Shown: in pieces, positions 14,915-23,036 of the stretch
How positions within the stretch are numbered: position 1 is the first letter of the stretch
Layout of the letters: each line of letters starts with the position of its first letter
Assembly (NCBI GenBank): GCA_023428295.1
Contig: JAEYYV010000266.1
Span: 1 to 25,259, forward strand
DNA: 25,259 nt
Source: Pseudomonadota bacterium
GTDB taxonomy: Bacteria > Myxococcota_A > Polyangia > Haliangiales > Haliangiaceae
Reading direction: 5' to 3'
The notes under the pieces: generated by a model
Told to the model about the DNA's origin: nothing
The model's input: the letters and a program-made list of their open reading frames with translations, nothing else
The model's database searches: none
Made by a program: the position numbers and the translations under genes

Positions 14915-16861
14915 ATGGCGAACCTCAGGATCCTCGCGTCTCTCCTCGTCATTACCGCCGCGTGCGGCGATGACGGTCCCAAAAGCAACACCGATGGAGG
15001 GAACGGTGATGGCGGCGGGGAAACCTGCTCGACCGCACCGCTCTCGATTGCCTCGGTCCCCGGCTCGGTCACTGGCACGGTGAAAGGTGCCGGCGCAGAT
15101 CTCAACGCCCCTGAAGGGTCGTGCACCGACGAGTACGGCTATTACGAGCCGGTCGGAGAAGACACCGTCGTCGCCATCAACGGCCTCACGCCGGGCATGC
15201 GGTACGGCCTCTCACTGCAATCTGAGAACGACGACCTCTCGCTCTACGTCACGGCGAGCTGCCCGCCCGCGACCGGAATGGTCGCCGGCTGCACCACGTT
15301 CACGGATGAAGCGATCGTCTTCTTCACGAACGATCCGGAGGAGATCACGTTCACCGCGACGGCCTCCACCCACTACGTGGTGGTCGACACCGGCATCGAA
15401 GCCGCGGACATCGCCGACGGCAACTTCGAGCTCAAGGTCGCGCCCGCCTCGTGCGGACCGCAGACGGAAGAGACCGACTGCACTGGCGGCACTCCGTACT
15501 GCCGCGAGTTCGCATGTCGCCAGTGCGTGTCGCCGTTCGACTGCGCGTCGGGCACGCCGTCGTGCAACGAGAGCTACACGTGCGTCGCGGGTCCCGCGCA
15601 GTGCACGGGTGACGACGCGCGCGAAGACGGCACGAGCGACGACGGTCCGTCCGTCGCGACGATGCTCACGGCGCCGACCGCAGGTCCGGGCGTCTCGATC
15701 GACGGCGCGATCTGCAACACGCCGATCGCGGAGCAGGACTGGTACAAGGTCACGCTCGACAGGAACGTGCGCCTCTCGCTCGACTTCACGGGCGCCGCGA
15801 ACGACCTCGACCTCTACCTGCTGAACGCGCAGGGCCAGATCGTCGAGCGCGCCGAGTCCAACGCAGGCATCAACGAGGTGATCCTCACCGAGGACATCAC
15901 CGCCTCGGGTATGTACTACGTCGTCGTCACGCAGTACGCGCCGATGAACAACACCACGGCCGTCCCCTACACGCTCAAGCTCGAGATTCCCGAGTGCGAT
16001 CCGTCGGAGTTCGCGCTCACCACCTGCACCAATGCGGCGAGCCCCGTCTGCACCTCCGCGGGTCGTTGTGGCGCGGGCCCGGCGACGTGCACCGGTGACG
16101 ACGCTGGTGATCCGAACGACGATGGTCCCGCCGGCGCGCGGACGCTGACCAGCGGCACCATCGTCAACGGGTCACTGTGCATCACCAGCGGCGAGTTCGA
16201 TTGGTACAAGTTCACCGTCACGAACGGCCAGTCGGCCACGGTGACGCTCGACTGGACCACCGCGACCAAGGACTTCGACGCGCTGGTCGTCGACGCTACG
16301 GGCAAGACCTACGGCTTCTCGTACAACGTGAAGCCGGAGTTGGTCGCGCTGACGAACCTCAAGGCGGGCACGTACTACGTGCGCGTCCAGAACTACGGCA
16401 ACACGCTCCTCGCGGCCGACGCGTACTCGATCAAGGTGGACATCGGGACGTCCACGCAGTGCAGCGTCAACAAGTGCGCCGCCGAGTACAAGACGCAGAT
16501 CTATCGCGGCGCGTGCGTCGCAAACAACGTGTGCGACTTCATCCCCGACACCGGCAACGTCGCGATCGGTGGCGCATGCGATAGCGATGGCGACTGCACC
16601 GGCACCTCGCTGTGCTCGTACGCGACGTTCCAGTCCAACGCGGACAAGAGCAAGTGCGGCCCGGCCGCGTGCACCACGAGCGCGGACTGCGCGGCCGTGG
16701 GCGCCGACTTCAAGTGCACGACGTTCTCGTCGAACAACACGTGCGTTCCGGCGTGCACCGGGAACACGGACTGCGGCGCGAACAACGGCACCACGTTCGA
16801 GCCGGATCACCCGTGGGACTACTTCACGTGCTCCGCGGCGACGATGACCTGCGGCCCCTGA
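14915..16861 (+). CDS. Large Cys-rich lipoprotein with PPC-like domains
   Basis: 648-aa predicted lipoprotein: MANLRILASLLVITAAC with lipobox TAAC (Cys17), then an Asp/Gly linker (GDDGPKSNTDGGNGDGGG). The body has about three beta-sandwich segments resembling bacterial pre-peptidase C-terminal (PPC) domains: near 75-160 (GLSLQSENDDLSLYVTAS), 265-360 (DWYKVTLDRNVRLSLDFTG, DLDLYLLNAQGQIV, GMYYVVVTQY) and 425-515 (DWYKFTVTNGQSATVTLDW, GTYYVRVQNYG). The last two are each introduced by a CTGDDA...DDGP acidic motif, so they are an internal duplication. Cys-rich stretches join the domains, and about 130 Cys-rich residues end the protein. It is likely surface-exposed, with binding or adhesive use; no catalytic motif is seen. 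The ATG has no strong ribosome site. Confidence 0.85.
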   Translation: MANLRILASLLVITAACGDDGPKSNTDGGNGDGGGETCSTAPLSIASVPGSVTGTVKGAGADLNAPEGSCTDEYGYYEPVGEDTVVAINGLTPGMRYGLSLQSENDDLSLYVTASCPPATGMVAGCTTFTDEAIVFFTNDPEEITFTATASTHYVVVDTGIEAADIADGNFELKVAPASCGPQTEETDCTGGTPYCREFACRQCVSPFDCASGTPSCNESYTCVAGPAQCTGDDAREDGTSDDGPSVATMLTAPTAGPGVSIDGAICNTPIAEQDWYKVTLDRNVRLSLDFTGAANDLDLYLLNAQGQIVERAESNAGINEVILTEDITASGMYYVVVTQYAPMNNTTAVPYTLKLEIPECDPSEFALTTCTNAASPVCTSAGRCGAGPATCTGDDAGDPNDDGPAGARTLTSGTIVNGSLCITSGEFDWYKFTVTNGQSATVTLDWTTATKDFDALVVDATGKTYGFSYNVKPELVALTNLKAGTYYVRVQNYGNTLLAADAYSIKVDIGTSTQCSVNKCAAEYKTQIYRGACVANNVCDFIPDTGNVAIGGACDSDGDCTGTSLCSYATFQSNADKSKCGPAACTTSADCAAVGADFKCTTFSSNNTCVPACTGNTDCGANNGTTFEPDHPWDYFTCSAATMTCGP

Positions 16862-16878
16862 GTTAGCATCGATGGCGC

Positions 16879-18471
16879 TTGGCTGAACGCGCGCCGTCTA
16901 CACTCGATGTCCGCGGGTTGCGTGTCGCGCTTCCCGACGGACGCGTTCTCATCGACAACGTCGATCTCGCGATCGGCGCTGGCGAAGTGGTCGTCTTGCT
17001 CGGTGGCTCCGGCGCCGGGAAGTCGACCTTCGCGCGCGTGCTGTTCGAGCGCGAGGAGCTCGACGCCGCGGGCTTCGATGTCGTGGCCGCCACGCTCGAT
17101 CTCGATCGCGGACAGCTCGGCCTTGTCCCGCAGCGAGGCGCGCTGTTCGATCACCTCGACGTCCGCGGCAACCTCGAGCTCGCGCTGCGCCACGCGGGCG
17201 ATTCTCCGTCGGAGAACGAGGCCGCGGAGTGGCTCGAGCGCGTGGGCCTCGATCCCAAGCTCGCCGAGCCGGGCACGCCGGTCACCGGCCTCTCGGGCGG
17301 GCAAGCGCAGCGCGTGGCCGTGGCGCGCGTGCTCGCGTCCAAGCGCAAGCTGTTGTTCCTCGACGAGCCGTCGGTCGGCCTCGATCCGCATCGCGTGCGC
17401 GAGCAAGCGCGCCTGATCCGCGAGCAGGTCAAAGCGCTCGGCATCTCCGCGATCGTCGTCACGCACGACGTCGCGCTCGCCGCTGGCGTCGCGGATCGCT
17501 TGTTCCTGCTCTCGCTCGAGCATCGCCGCCTCGAGCAGCTGTTCGCCGATCGCTGGCCCGGCGCGCTCGAAGATCCCCGCCACGCCGCCGACGTTCGCGG
17601 GCGATGGCTCGTCGAGCTCGAGGCCGCGATGGTCGCGCACCTCGAGGAGCACGGCGACAAGAAGCCACCGTCCGGGACGCCCAAGCCGCGCGGCGTCGGT
17701 TCGCGACTCGCGCGCGGGATCGAGCCGCTCGTCGCACCGTTTCGCGTCGCCGCGATCTCCGCGATGCGCGCACCGCTGCAGCTCGTGAAGCACCCGCGCG
17801 ACTTTGCCGTCGTCGCGTGGCGCGTCGCGAAGCAAACGCTGCTGCGCCCGCTGCCGTTCTATCTGATCGTCTCGACGCTGATCGGCTACACGGTGCTGTA
17901 CGTGATCAGCAAGGTCGGCGGCGCCGGCGTGCGCCCCGACGCGCTGCTTCGCCAGATCGGCGGCTCGTACGTGGTGGCGCTCGCCCCTGCTCTCTCGGCG
18001 CTGCTGTTCGTCGCCGCCTCGGGCTCCGCCACCAACGCGTGGCTCGGCTCGATGGGGCTCACGAAGCAGACGCTCGCGCTCGACGCGCTCGGCGTAGATC
18101 GCCGCTCGTACTTGTGGGGCCCGGCGTGGTTGTCGGCCGCACTGTGCTACTTCGCCGTGGCGATCCTCTTCGCGCTCGGCATGATCGCGGGCGGCCTCCT
18201 CGTGTGCCGCGCGTACGACGTGCCGAACGCGTGGGAGCTCCTCACCGGCGACATCGTGGATCCGCGCCCCGAGCGCATGCCGTACGCGCTGCGCTGCGGC
18301 TTCCTCGTGTGGATCTACGGCTGGGGCATCGCGAGCGACGTGGTCGCCAAAGGCGGCGCGCCCAAACCGGAGGCGGATGCGGTCACGCGTGGAATGACCG
18401 CGAGTGTCGTCGCGTGCACGCTGTGGGTCGTGGCGTGGGAGCTGTTCAGCGTGATGTGGGTGCTCGCGTGA
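16879..18471 (+). CDS. Fused MlaF-like ATPase and MlaE-like permease
   Basis: 530-aa single-chain ABC transporter half. Residues 8-225 are the ATPase: Walker A GGSGAGKST (42-50), Q-loop Gln85, signature LSGGQ (138-142), Walker B LLFLDE (158-163) and H-loop His196. Residues about 285-530 form an MlaE-type permease with about five membrane helices and its characteristic central block (ALAPALSALLFVAASGSATNAWLGSMGLTKQTLALDALGVD). The family's AELGTM is AWLGSM here, so the conserved Glu is Trp. Mla-type transporters move phospholipids between inner and outer membranes; the lipid and direction here are unknown. The start is TTG at 16879, the first possible start after an in-frame TAG at 16864. It overlaps the next gene by 4 nt (GTGA). 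Confidence 0.88.
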   Translation: MAERAPSTLDVRGLRVALPDGRVLIDNVDLAIGAGEVVVLLGGSGAGKSTFARVLFEREELDAAGFDVVAATLDLDRGQLGLVPQRGALFDHLDVRGNLELALRHAGDSPSENEAAEWLERVGLDPKLAEPGTPVTGLSGGQAQRVAVARVLASKRKLLFLDEPSVGLDPHRVREQARLIREQVKALGISAIVVTHDVALAAGVADRLFLLSLEHRRLEQLFADRWPGALEDPRHAADVRGRWLVELEAAMVAHLEEHGDKKPPSGTPKPRGVGSRLARGIEPLVAPFRVAAISAMRAPLQLVKHPRDFAVVAWRVAKQTLLRPLPFYLIVSTLIGYTVLYVISKVGGAGVRPDALLRQIGGSYVVALAPALSALLFVAASGSATNAWLGSMGLTKQTLALDALGVDRRSYLWGPAWLSAALCYFAVAILFALGMIAGGLLVCRAYDVPNAWELLTGDIVDPRPERMPYALRCGFLVWIYGWGIASDVVAKGGAPKPEADAVTRGMTASVVACTLWVVAWELFSVMWVLA

Positions 18472-20162
18472 ATGCAGCGCATACGTCGATCGGGATCGCG
18501 ATCGTCGCTGCGCACGTCGTCGGGTTCGCGCTCCTCGCGCAGCACTGCCAGTCCGACGAGCTCGTCGTCGATGTTCGCGGACACAACGCGTCACCCGTGC
18601 TCTCGCTCGAAGGCCACGTACCATCCGCGTTCGAAGATCGCGTCGTCGAATCGATCGACGACGCACCACCTGGCCCGGGCCTGCAGCGCAAGCGCTGGTC
18701 GATCGCGTATCGCGGCGGCTTCTCGCGCTCGGTGGGCGCCGCACAGCTCGTCGGGCCGTTTCAAGATCCCCGCGCGCGCACGTGTACCGGACGGGTCGCG
18801 GTGTCACAGAGAATGCTCGACGACGGCACGCTCTCGCCGACCACCGTCGCGGGCCAGATGAAGCTCGAGCTCGAGCGCCTGATGAAGGGCCAATCGATCA
18901 CCGGCGCTGGCGACTATCGGAAGATCGCGTCGATCGAGCTGCGGTGGGCGCGACTCGAGTGGCACCCCGACGATCGCGAGATGATCAGCGAGGCGCCGAA
19001 CGGCTACGTGCGTGCCGCGGTGAAGCTCGAGTTCGATCGCGTCAGCGTTCCCGTCGTGATCGCGCTCGTGCCGGTGCCACTCGTGACCACGTTCGTTCCC
19101 ACGCCGCCGATCCTGCCGCCCCCGCCCGAGCTCCGGTTCCGCGTCGCCTCGCGCGCCGAGCTCGAGTTCGGCAATCGCGTCGCGCAATGGATCAGCGATC
19201 GCATCGGCGGCAACGCGCTCGCGACGCGCTTCGCTCGCGAAGAGATCGACGGCGCGCTCCTCTCGACCCTGATGCCGCCACCGTCGTTCGATCTCGGCAA
19301 CCGCCAGTCTTTCCTGTTCACGTACTGTGCGGATGCGCCCGAGATCGTCGAGGGCGTGTACGGCGCCGTCCCGTTCGCCGTGGAGATCGAGGGACTCGAA
19401 GCCGACCCCGCGGTGCTCCCGCCGATGCGCGGCAAAGCGTCGCGGCTCGCGATCGCCAAGGACGCGCAGCTCGCGATCGATCTCGATGTCGACGCGCTCA
19501 ACGCCGTGCTGTTCGCGCTGTGGCGCGGCGGCTTCCTCGATCGCGTCCTCGAGCGCGCGGGCTTGCATACGAAGTTCAACCACGACCCGCTCGTGCGCGA
19601 GCTGCTCTCGCTACGCATCTCTCCTGTTCGTCTTGCGCTGCCACCCGTGATCGCTCCCATCGGCGATCACCTGCGTCTCTCGGCTGACGCGCGCGTCACG
19701 ATCGTCGATGGACCGACCACTACGATCGGTCGCGTGTGGGGTGGACTCGACTTCACGTTCGGCGGTGCGAAGTCCGCACACGGTGACGTGAGTGCCACGG
19801 CGGACAAGAATGCCGCGCACACCCTCTCGGGTAATGGCGGGGTGTCGCGCGATGCGATCGGCGCACTCGATGTGGAGCTCGGCGCACTCGACCTCTCGTG
19901 CGAACGCACCGCGACGCGGCTCGCACCGTGTTACGGCGATCTCGTCGCTGCGGTCCGCGGACGTGGATCGGAGTTTCACGGGGCGCTGACGACAGCGTTC
20001 GCCGCGATCCTCACGGACATCTTCGTCGAGCGGCGCCTCGGAGCCTCGGGGCTTCCCGTAGACCTCGTCATCGAGCGCGCCGTGCCACGCATCACGGCAG
20101 GTGGCGGCAATGCCTCGCTTCATCTCGATCTCGCCGCATCGCTCGTTCCCACCGTACACTGA
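18468..20162 (+). CDS. Membrane-anchored periplasmic protein, possibly TULIP/BPI-like lipid binder
   Basis: 564-aa protein with one N-terminal hydrophobic helix (about 7-25, IGIAIVAAHVVGFALLAQ) and a large extracytoplasmic body made of alternating strands and amphipathic helices, with a Pro-rich hinge near 205-220 (VPTPPILPPPPELRF). The second half has ALNAVLFALWRGGFLDRVLE and LSLRISPVRLALPPVIAP followed by beta-rich sequence, which recall the helix-plus-barrel pattern of BPI/LBP-type (TULIP) lipid-binding proteins. This match is from memory and pattern only. The start is GTG at 18468, overlapping the stop of the fused MlaFE gene, and the context (lipid ABC transporter) supports lipid handling. 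It would occupy the place of the MCE protein in a Mla system. Confidence 0.65.
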   Translation: MNAAHTSIGIAIVAAHVVGFALLAQHCQSDELVVDVRGHNASPVLSLEGHVPSAFEDRVVESIDDAPPGPGLQRKRWSIAYRGGFSRSVGAAQLVGPFQDPRARTCTGRVAVSQRMLDDGTLSPTTVAGQMKLELERLMKGQSITGAGDYRKIASIELRWARLEWHPDDREMISEAPNGYVRAAVKLEFDRVSVPVVIALVPVPLVTTFVPTPPILPPPPELRFRVASRAELEFGNRVAQWISDRIGGNALATRFAREEIDGALLSTLMPPPSFDLGNRQSFLFTYCADAPEIVEGVYGAVPFAVEIEGLEADPAVLPPMRGKASRLAIAKDAQLAIDLDVDALNAVLFALWRGGFLDRVLERAGLHTKFNHDPLVRELLSLRISPVRLALPPVIAPIGDHLRLSADARVTIVDGPTTTIGRVWGGLDFTFGGAKSAHGDVSATADKNAAHTLSGNGGVSRDAIGALDVELGALDLSCERTATRLAPCYGDLVAAVRGRGSEFHGALTTAFAAILTDIFVERRLGASGLPVDLVIERAVPRITAGGGNASLHLDLAASLVPTVH

Positions 20163-20165
20163 GGT

Positions 20166-20912
20166 GTGGTTGCCAATCGCGACGAGCTCAAAGAGGCGCT
20201 GCTCCAGATCATGGAGCGCAAGAAGCACTGGGCGTGGGCGTCATTCACGTCGGGACGCGTTGCCCGCGAGCGCATGCACGTCCACTTCGAGCAGGAGTAC
20301 GAGACGTACGTTCGCGACTTCCCCGTGATGATCGGATGGGCCTACGTGCAATGCCCGATCGCAGAAGCGCGGCGTGACCTCGCGGAGAACCTGTTCGAAG
20401 AAGAGACGGGCGGCCTCATCGCGGGACGCCCGCACCCCGAGCTGTTTCTCGAGTACCCGAAGGGCTTGGGCTTCGATCTTTCGCGCTTCGATCGCATCGA
20501 GTTGCTTCCTGCCGCGAAGAAGTTTCGCGCGACGCTGGATCACTACACGCAGAAGCGCGGTTGGTGCGAAGCGGCGGCCGTGACGACGATCTTCTTGGAA
20601 GGCACCGATCACGAGCGCGGCGAGCTCGACGAGAGTGCGCCCAAGCGCCCCGCACCACCGCTCGAGCAACATCCGCTCGTCGTGCACTATCAGCTGCCGC
20701 TCGAAGCGCTCGCACTCACCAAAGCGCATCGCAAGGTCGAGGGATCGCACCGCGCTGCGGCGTGGCGCATCTTGCTCGATCACGTCCCCGCGTCGGAGTA
20801 CGCCAACGTACTAGCAGCGATGCAGGCGACACTGTCTGCTTGGCTCGCTTATAGAGATGAAGTCGCGGCGGCGGTGGGGCTCGATGACGCGCGCCGTCAG
20901 GCGACTGCGTGA
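20166..20912 (+). CDS. Heme-oxygenase-like di-iron oxidase (HDO) family protein
   Basis: 248-aa helical protein of the PqqC/TenA/CADD fold group. Recognisable blocks are EQEYETYVRDFPVMIGWAYVQCP, LAENLFEEETGG, PHPELFLEYPKGLG and, near the C-terminus, AHRKVEGSH. Candidate metal ligands are Glu79 or Glu80, His90, Glu145 and the His188-x3-Glu192-xx-His195 triplet; the family normally has Asp in the last motif (HxxxDxxH), so Glu192 is a substitution. Known relatives are di-iron oxygenases or metal-free redox enzymes acting on small molecules or lipids. The GTG start lies three bases after the upstream stop, so it belongs to the lipid-transport-like operon and may modify its cargo. Soluble, cytoplasmic. 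Confidence 0.78.
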   Translation: MVANRDELKEALLQIMERKKHWAWASFTSGRVARERMHVHFEQEYETYVRDFPVMIGWAYVQCPIAEARRDLAENLFEEETGGLIAGRPHPELFLEYPKGLGFDLSRFDRIELLPAAKKFRATLDHYTQKRGWCEAAAVTTIFLEGTDHERGELDESAPKRPAPPLEQHPLVVHYQLPLEALALTKAHRKVEGSHRAAAWRILLDHVPASEYANVLAAMQATLSAWLAYRDEVAAAVGLDDARRQATA

Positions 20913-20920
20913 TCGTCGTC

Positions 20921-20974
20921 GTGTGACGAAGCGCCGCATCTGCGTGGCATATGGTTCGCAGCTTCGTAGCACAC
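20921..20974 (+). other. Bulged hairpin just before the zinc-ribbon gene
   Basis: GTGTG-A-CGAAGC (20921-20932) can pair with GCTTCG-TAG-CACAC (20961-20974), an 11-bp stem with a small bulge and a loop of about 28 bases. It ends two bases before the ATG at 20976. It could be a terminator of the upstream operon or a structure that controls translation of the small gene. Confidence 0.35.
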
Positions 20975-20975
20975 C

Positions 20976-21155
20976 ATGGCCGTAGCCACACAACCCAGCA
21001 CCAAGTCCGCTACCAGTAGCCCCCAGGAACGCCGCTGCACCCAATGCGGTGAGAAGTACACTTCGCGCCGCGATCGCTCTGCGCTACCGGGGACGCGCAC
21101 CACGCTGGAATTGTGCAGGGATTGCGGAGTGGACAATTTGCCCCACACCGACTGA
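20976..21155 (+). CDS. Small zinc-ribbon protein (59 aa)
   Basis: 59-aa protein beginning MAVATQPSTKSATSSPQE, then RRCTQCGEKYTSRRD and, 22 residues later, ELCRDCGVDNLPHTD: two CxxC knuckles (Cys21/24 and Cys47/50) that should bind one zinc. In-frame TAG stands three codons before the ATG, so this is the first start. No classical ribosome site; a hairpin lies directly upstream. The stop is 10 bp from the stop of the opposing VWA gene. It might be a nucleic-acid- or protein-binding adaptor; whether it belongs functionally to the upstream transport operon or is independent is not visible. Confidence 0.6.
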   Translation: MAVATQPSTKSATSSPQERRCTQCGEKYTSRRDRSALPGTRTTLELCRDCGVDNLPHTD

Positions 21156-21165
21156 GACGTTCTTG

Positions 21166-21945
21166 TTAGTTGCTGAACCCGCCGAGCTGTACGCCTTGTG
21201 ACGCACGCACCGCGGACTGCGAGAACACGGCGAACGCCTTGCGGATCTCGCTCGCGCTGTTACCCGGCGTGAGGATCCACTTGTCCGGGATGCCCATCGA
21301 GCGGAACACGTTCTTGAAGTCCGTCGTTCCGTCGCTGATGCCCATCGCCGCGACGATGTGATTCTCCTGCGCCAGCATGTCCGAGACGATCGCCTTCACG
21401 TCGTCGGGACGACAGCGCGTGGATCCGTAGTCGCCACCGTCGGTGATGATGAGCGTCACCGTGCGAACCGCGATGCCCGCTTGCGCGAGCTCTTGCGCCT
21501 TCGCGATCACGGTGCCGAGCACCACGCAGGTCTGGTCGTACAGCGGCGTGCCGAGGTTCGGCTTGTAGTTCTGCTTCGTCATCTTCACCGCGTGATCGAG
21601 CGCGGTGTACGGCGTGAGCACGAACCCGTTGAGGTACCGCGTGTGAGCGAGAACCTCGCCGGCCTGCTTGGATCCGCCGAGTGCTTCGAGCACGAAGTTG
21701 TGGCCATCGCGCACCGCGTCCGTGTTGCCCGCGCCCGCGATCGATGACGAGTCGTCCGGCATCATCGTCACGAGCACCACTTCGCTCGCGGCGACGTCGT
21801 CGATCGTCACGCCGAGGCCCGCTTGGATCTGTGCACCGACGTCCACCACGTCGAGGGTCGCGAGCGCCTTCGCGGACAGCGCACCTCGTGCGTGCGCGTC
21901 CTCGAGGAGCTTCTTCGCCTTGTCGTCTTCGTCATCCTTCGCCAT
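21166..21945 (-). CDS. TerY-like von Willebrand A domain protein
   Basis: 259-aa soluble protein. After a charged, helical N-terminus (KDDEDDKAKKLLEDAHARG) comes a VWA domain with a complete metal-ion-dependent adhesion site: DxSxS as Asp64-Ser66-Ser68 (PDDSSSI), Thr133 (NLGTPLYDQ) and Asp169 (IITDGGDYGS). No signal peptide or membrane helix, so it acts in the cytoplasm, as TerY proteins do, presumably as a metal-dependent protein-binding switch. It is the last gene of the phosphatase-kinase-hydrolase-VWA operon, starting 12 bp after the previous stop with a strong AAAGGAG ribosome site. Assignment to TerY rests on both domain and context. Confidence 0.85.
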   Translation of the reverse strand: MAKDDEDDKAKKLLEDAHARGALSAKALATLDVVDVGAQIQAGLGVTIDDVAASEVVLVTMMPDDSSSIAGAGNTDAVRDGHNFVLEALGGSKQAGEVLAHTRYLNGFVLTPYTALDHAVKMTKQNYKPNLGTPLYDQTCVVLGTVIAKAQELAQAGIAVRTVTLIITDGGDYGSTRCRPDDVKAIVSDMLAQENHIVAAMGISDGTTDFKNVFRSMGIPDKWILTPGNSASEIRKAFAVFSQSAVRASQGVQLGGFSN

Positions 21946-21957
21946 CGTCGTTCTCCT

Positions 21958-23019
21958 TTAGAGCCGGATGCCCGGCCAGCTAGAAATGGGATCGGTCGAG
22001 CGCACGAGGTTCATGCCGGCGTTCGCGAACTTCGCGAGCGCCTGGTCCGCTTGCGGCGTGAAGTCCGCAGCGAAGCCGCCCTTGCCGTCGGGGACCGTCA
22101 CCGCGCTCATGCAGTCGGTGACGAGATAGACCTTCTTCGCGAGCGACATGTCCTGCGCGGCGATCTCGTCGAGCAAGTCGTCGATGGTGCTCTTCACGCA
22201 GTGGCTCGCTGCTTGCCCCGCGATGATCACCGCATCGGCCGCGAGCAGCGTCGCCACGAACTGCGTGTTGCGCTGCGCCAGCGCTGCGCCGTCGAAGCGC
22301 GAGAGCACCTCGGGGCGGAGCACGGAGTAGTTCTCCGTCAGCGGATTGCCGCCCTTCACCTCCACGTTCGACTGCGAGGTGCGCGCGAACGCGTGGAACA
22401 GCCGAGCCTCGTGAACGATGCCAGCGAGCGCGTGACCGTCGGAGCCGAGCAAGCAGTGCGGCGGCCACAGATAGAGCTGGTACTTGCCAGCCTTCTCGAG
22501 AGCCTGGGTGTAGTGCAGCGCTTGCTTGCACAGCCACGTGTAGTTGCCCCCGCACAGCCACTTCGCCATCGCCGGGTTCGGACGCACCTCGCCCGCTTGG
22601 ATCTGATCCGACGTGACGACGCGATACGGCGTGAGCGGCATATCCGTCTTGTCGAGCCAGAAGCTCGGGAAGAAGATCTGATACGCGAGGTGCGTGTCGA
22701 GCGTCGTCGTGATGTCGGTGATCACGCCGAGGTTGCGATAGATCATCTCGGCGATGCGGCGCGAGTCATCGATCGCCCCCGTGCCCGAGCGCCCCGCGAC
22801 GTACAGCGATCCTTCCGGGAAGCAGAAGTCCTTCTGCACGTCGATCAGCAAGAGGTGCACGCGCGTCTCGTCCGATGCAGCGGGCTTCAGCGCATGTGTC
22901 GCGCGGAAGTCCTGCGCGTCGGCCGCGACCTTCGCGGCGTCGGGGCGATAGAGGTAGTCGGCGGCGCGCGTGCCGTCGAACAGCGCGGGGATGGGGAGTG
23001 GAGCGGTGGTGCGAGACAT
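21958..23019 (-). CDS. Nicotinamidase/isochorismatase-family cysteine hydrolase
   Basis: 353-aa cysteine hydrolase. The catalytic triad of nicotinamidases is complete: Asp60 (LLLIDVQKDF), Lys222 (NVEVKGGNPLTENYS) and Cys274 (GQAASHCVKSTIDDLL). Of the metal ligands, Asp108 and His110 are seen (TLDTHLAYQ), but the third His is not obvious. It is much longer than typical nicotinamidases (about 180-220 aa), with an N-terminal extension of about 50 residues and an insert of about 70 around 130-205. The likely reaction is hydrolysis of nicotinamide or another amide. Starts 18 bp after the kinase stop with an AAGGA site; next gene is VWA. Its place inside the kinase-phosphatase-VWA operon suggests a link between that signalling module and amide or NAD metabolism. 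Confidence 0.85.
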   Translation of the reverse strand: MSRTTAPLPIPALFDGTRAADYLYRPDAAKVAADAQDFRATHALKPAASDETRVHLLLIDVQKDFCFPEGSLYVAGRSGTGAIDDSRRIAEMIYRNLGVITDITTTLDTHLAYQIFFPSFWLDKTDMPLTPYRVVTSDQIQAGEVRPNPAMAKWLCGGNYTWLCKQALHYTQALEKAGKYQLYLWPPHCLLGSDGHALAGIVHEARLFHAFARTSQSNVEVKGGNPLTENYSVLRPEVLSRFDGAALAQRNTQFVATLLAADAVIIAGQAASHCVKSTIDDLLDEIAAQDMSLAKKVYLVTDCMSAVTVPDGKGGFAADFTPQADQALAKFANAGMNLVRSTDPISSWPGIRL

Positions 23020-23036
23020 GGTGTTCCTTTCGACGC

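Noticed and set aside
17229..18467. The frame of the TULIP-like gene stays open far upstream through the ABC gene
   Set aside because: That upstream part translates to Arg/Ala-rich noise; the GTG overlapping the transporter stop gives a sensible membrane anchor.
16879..21155. Assigning the operon as a canonical mlaFEDCB locus
   Set aside because: No MCE-domain protein (MlaD), MlaC or STAS protein is present; only the ATPase and permease parts match.
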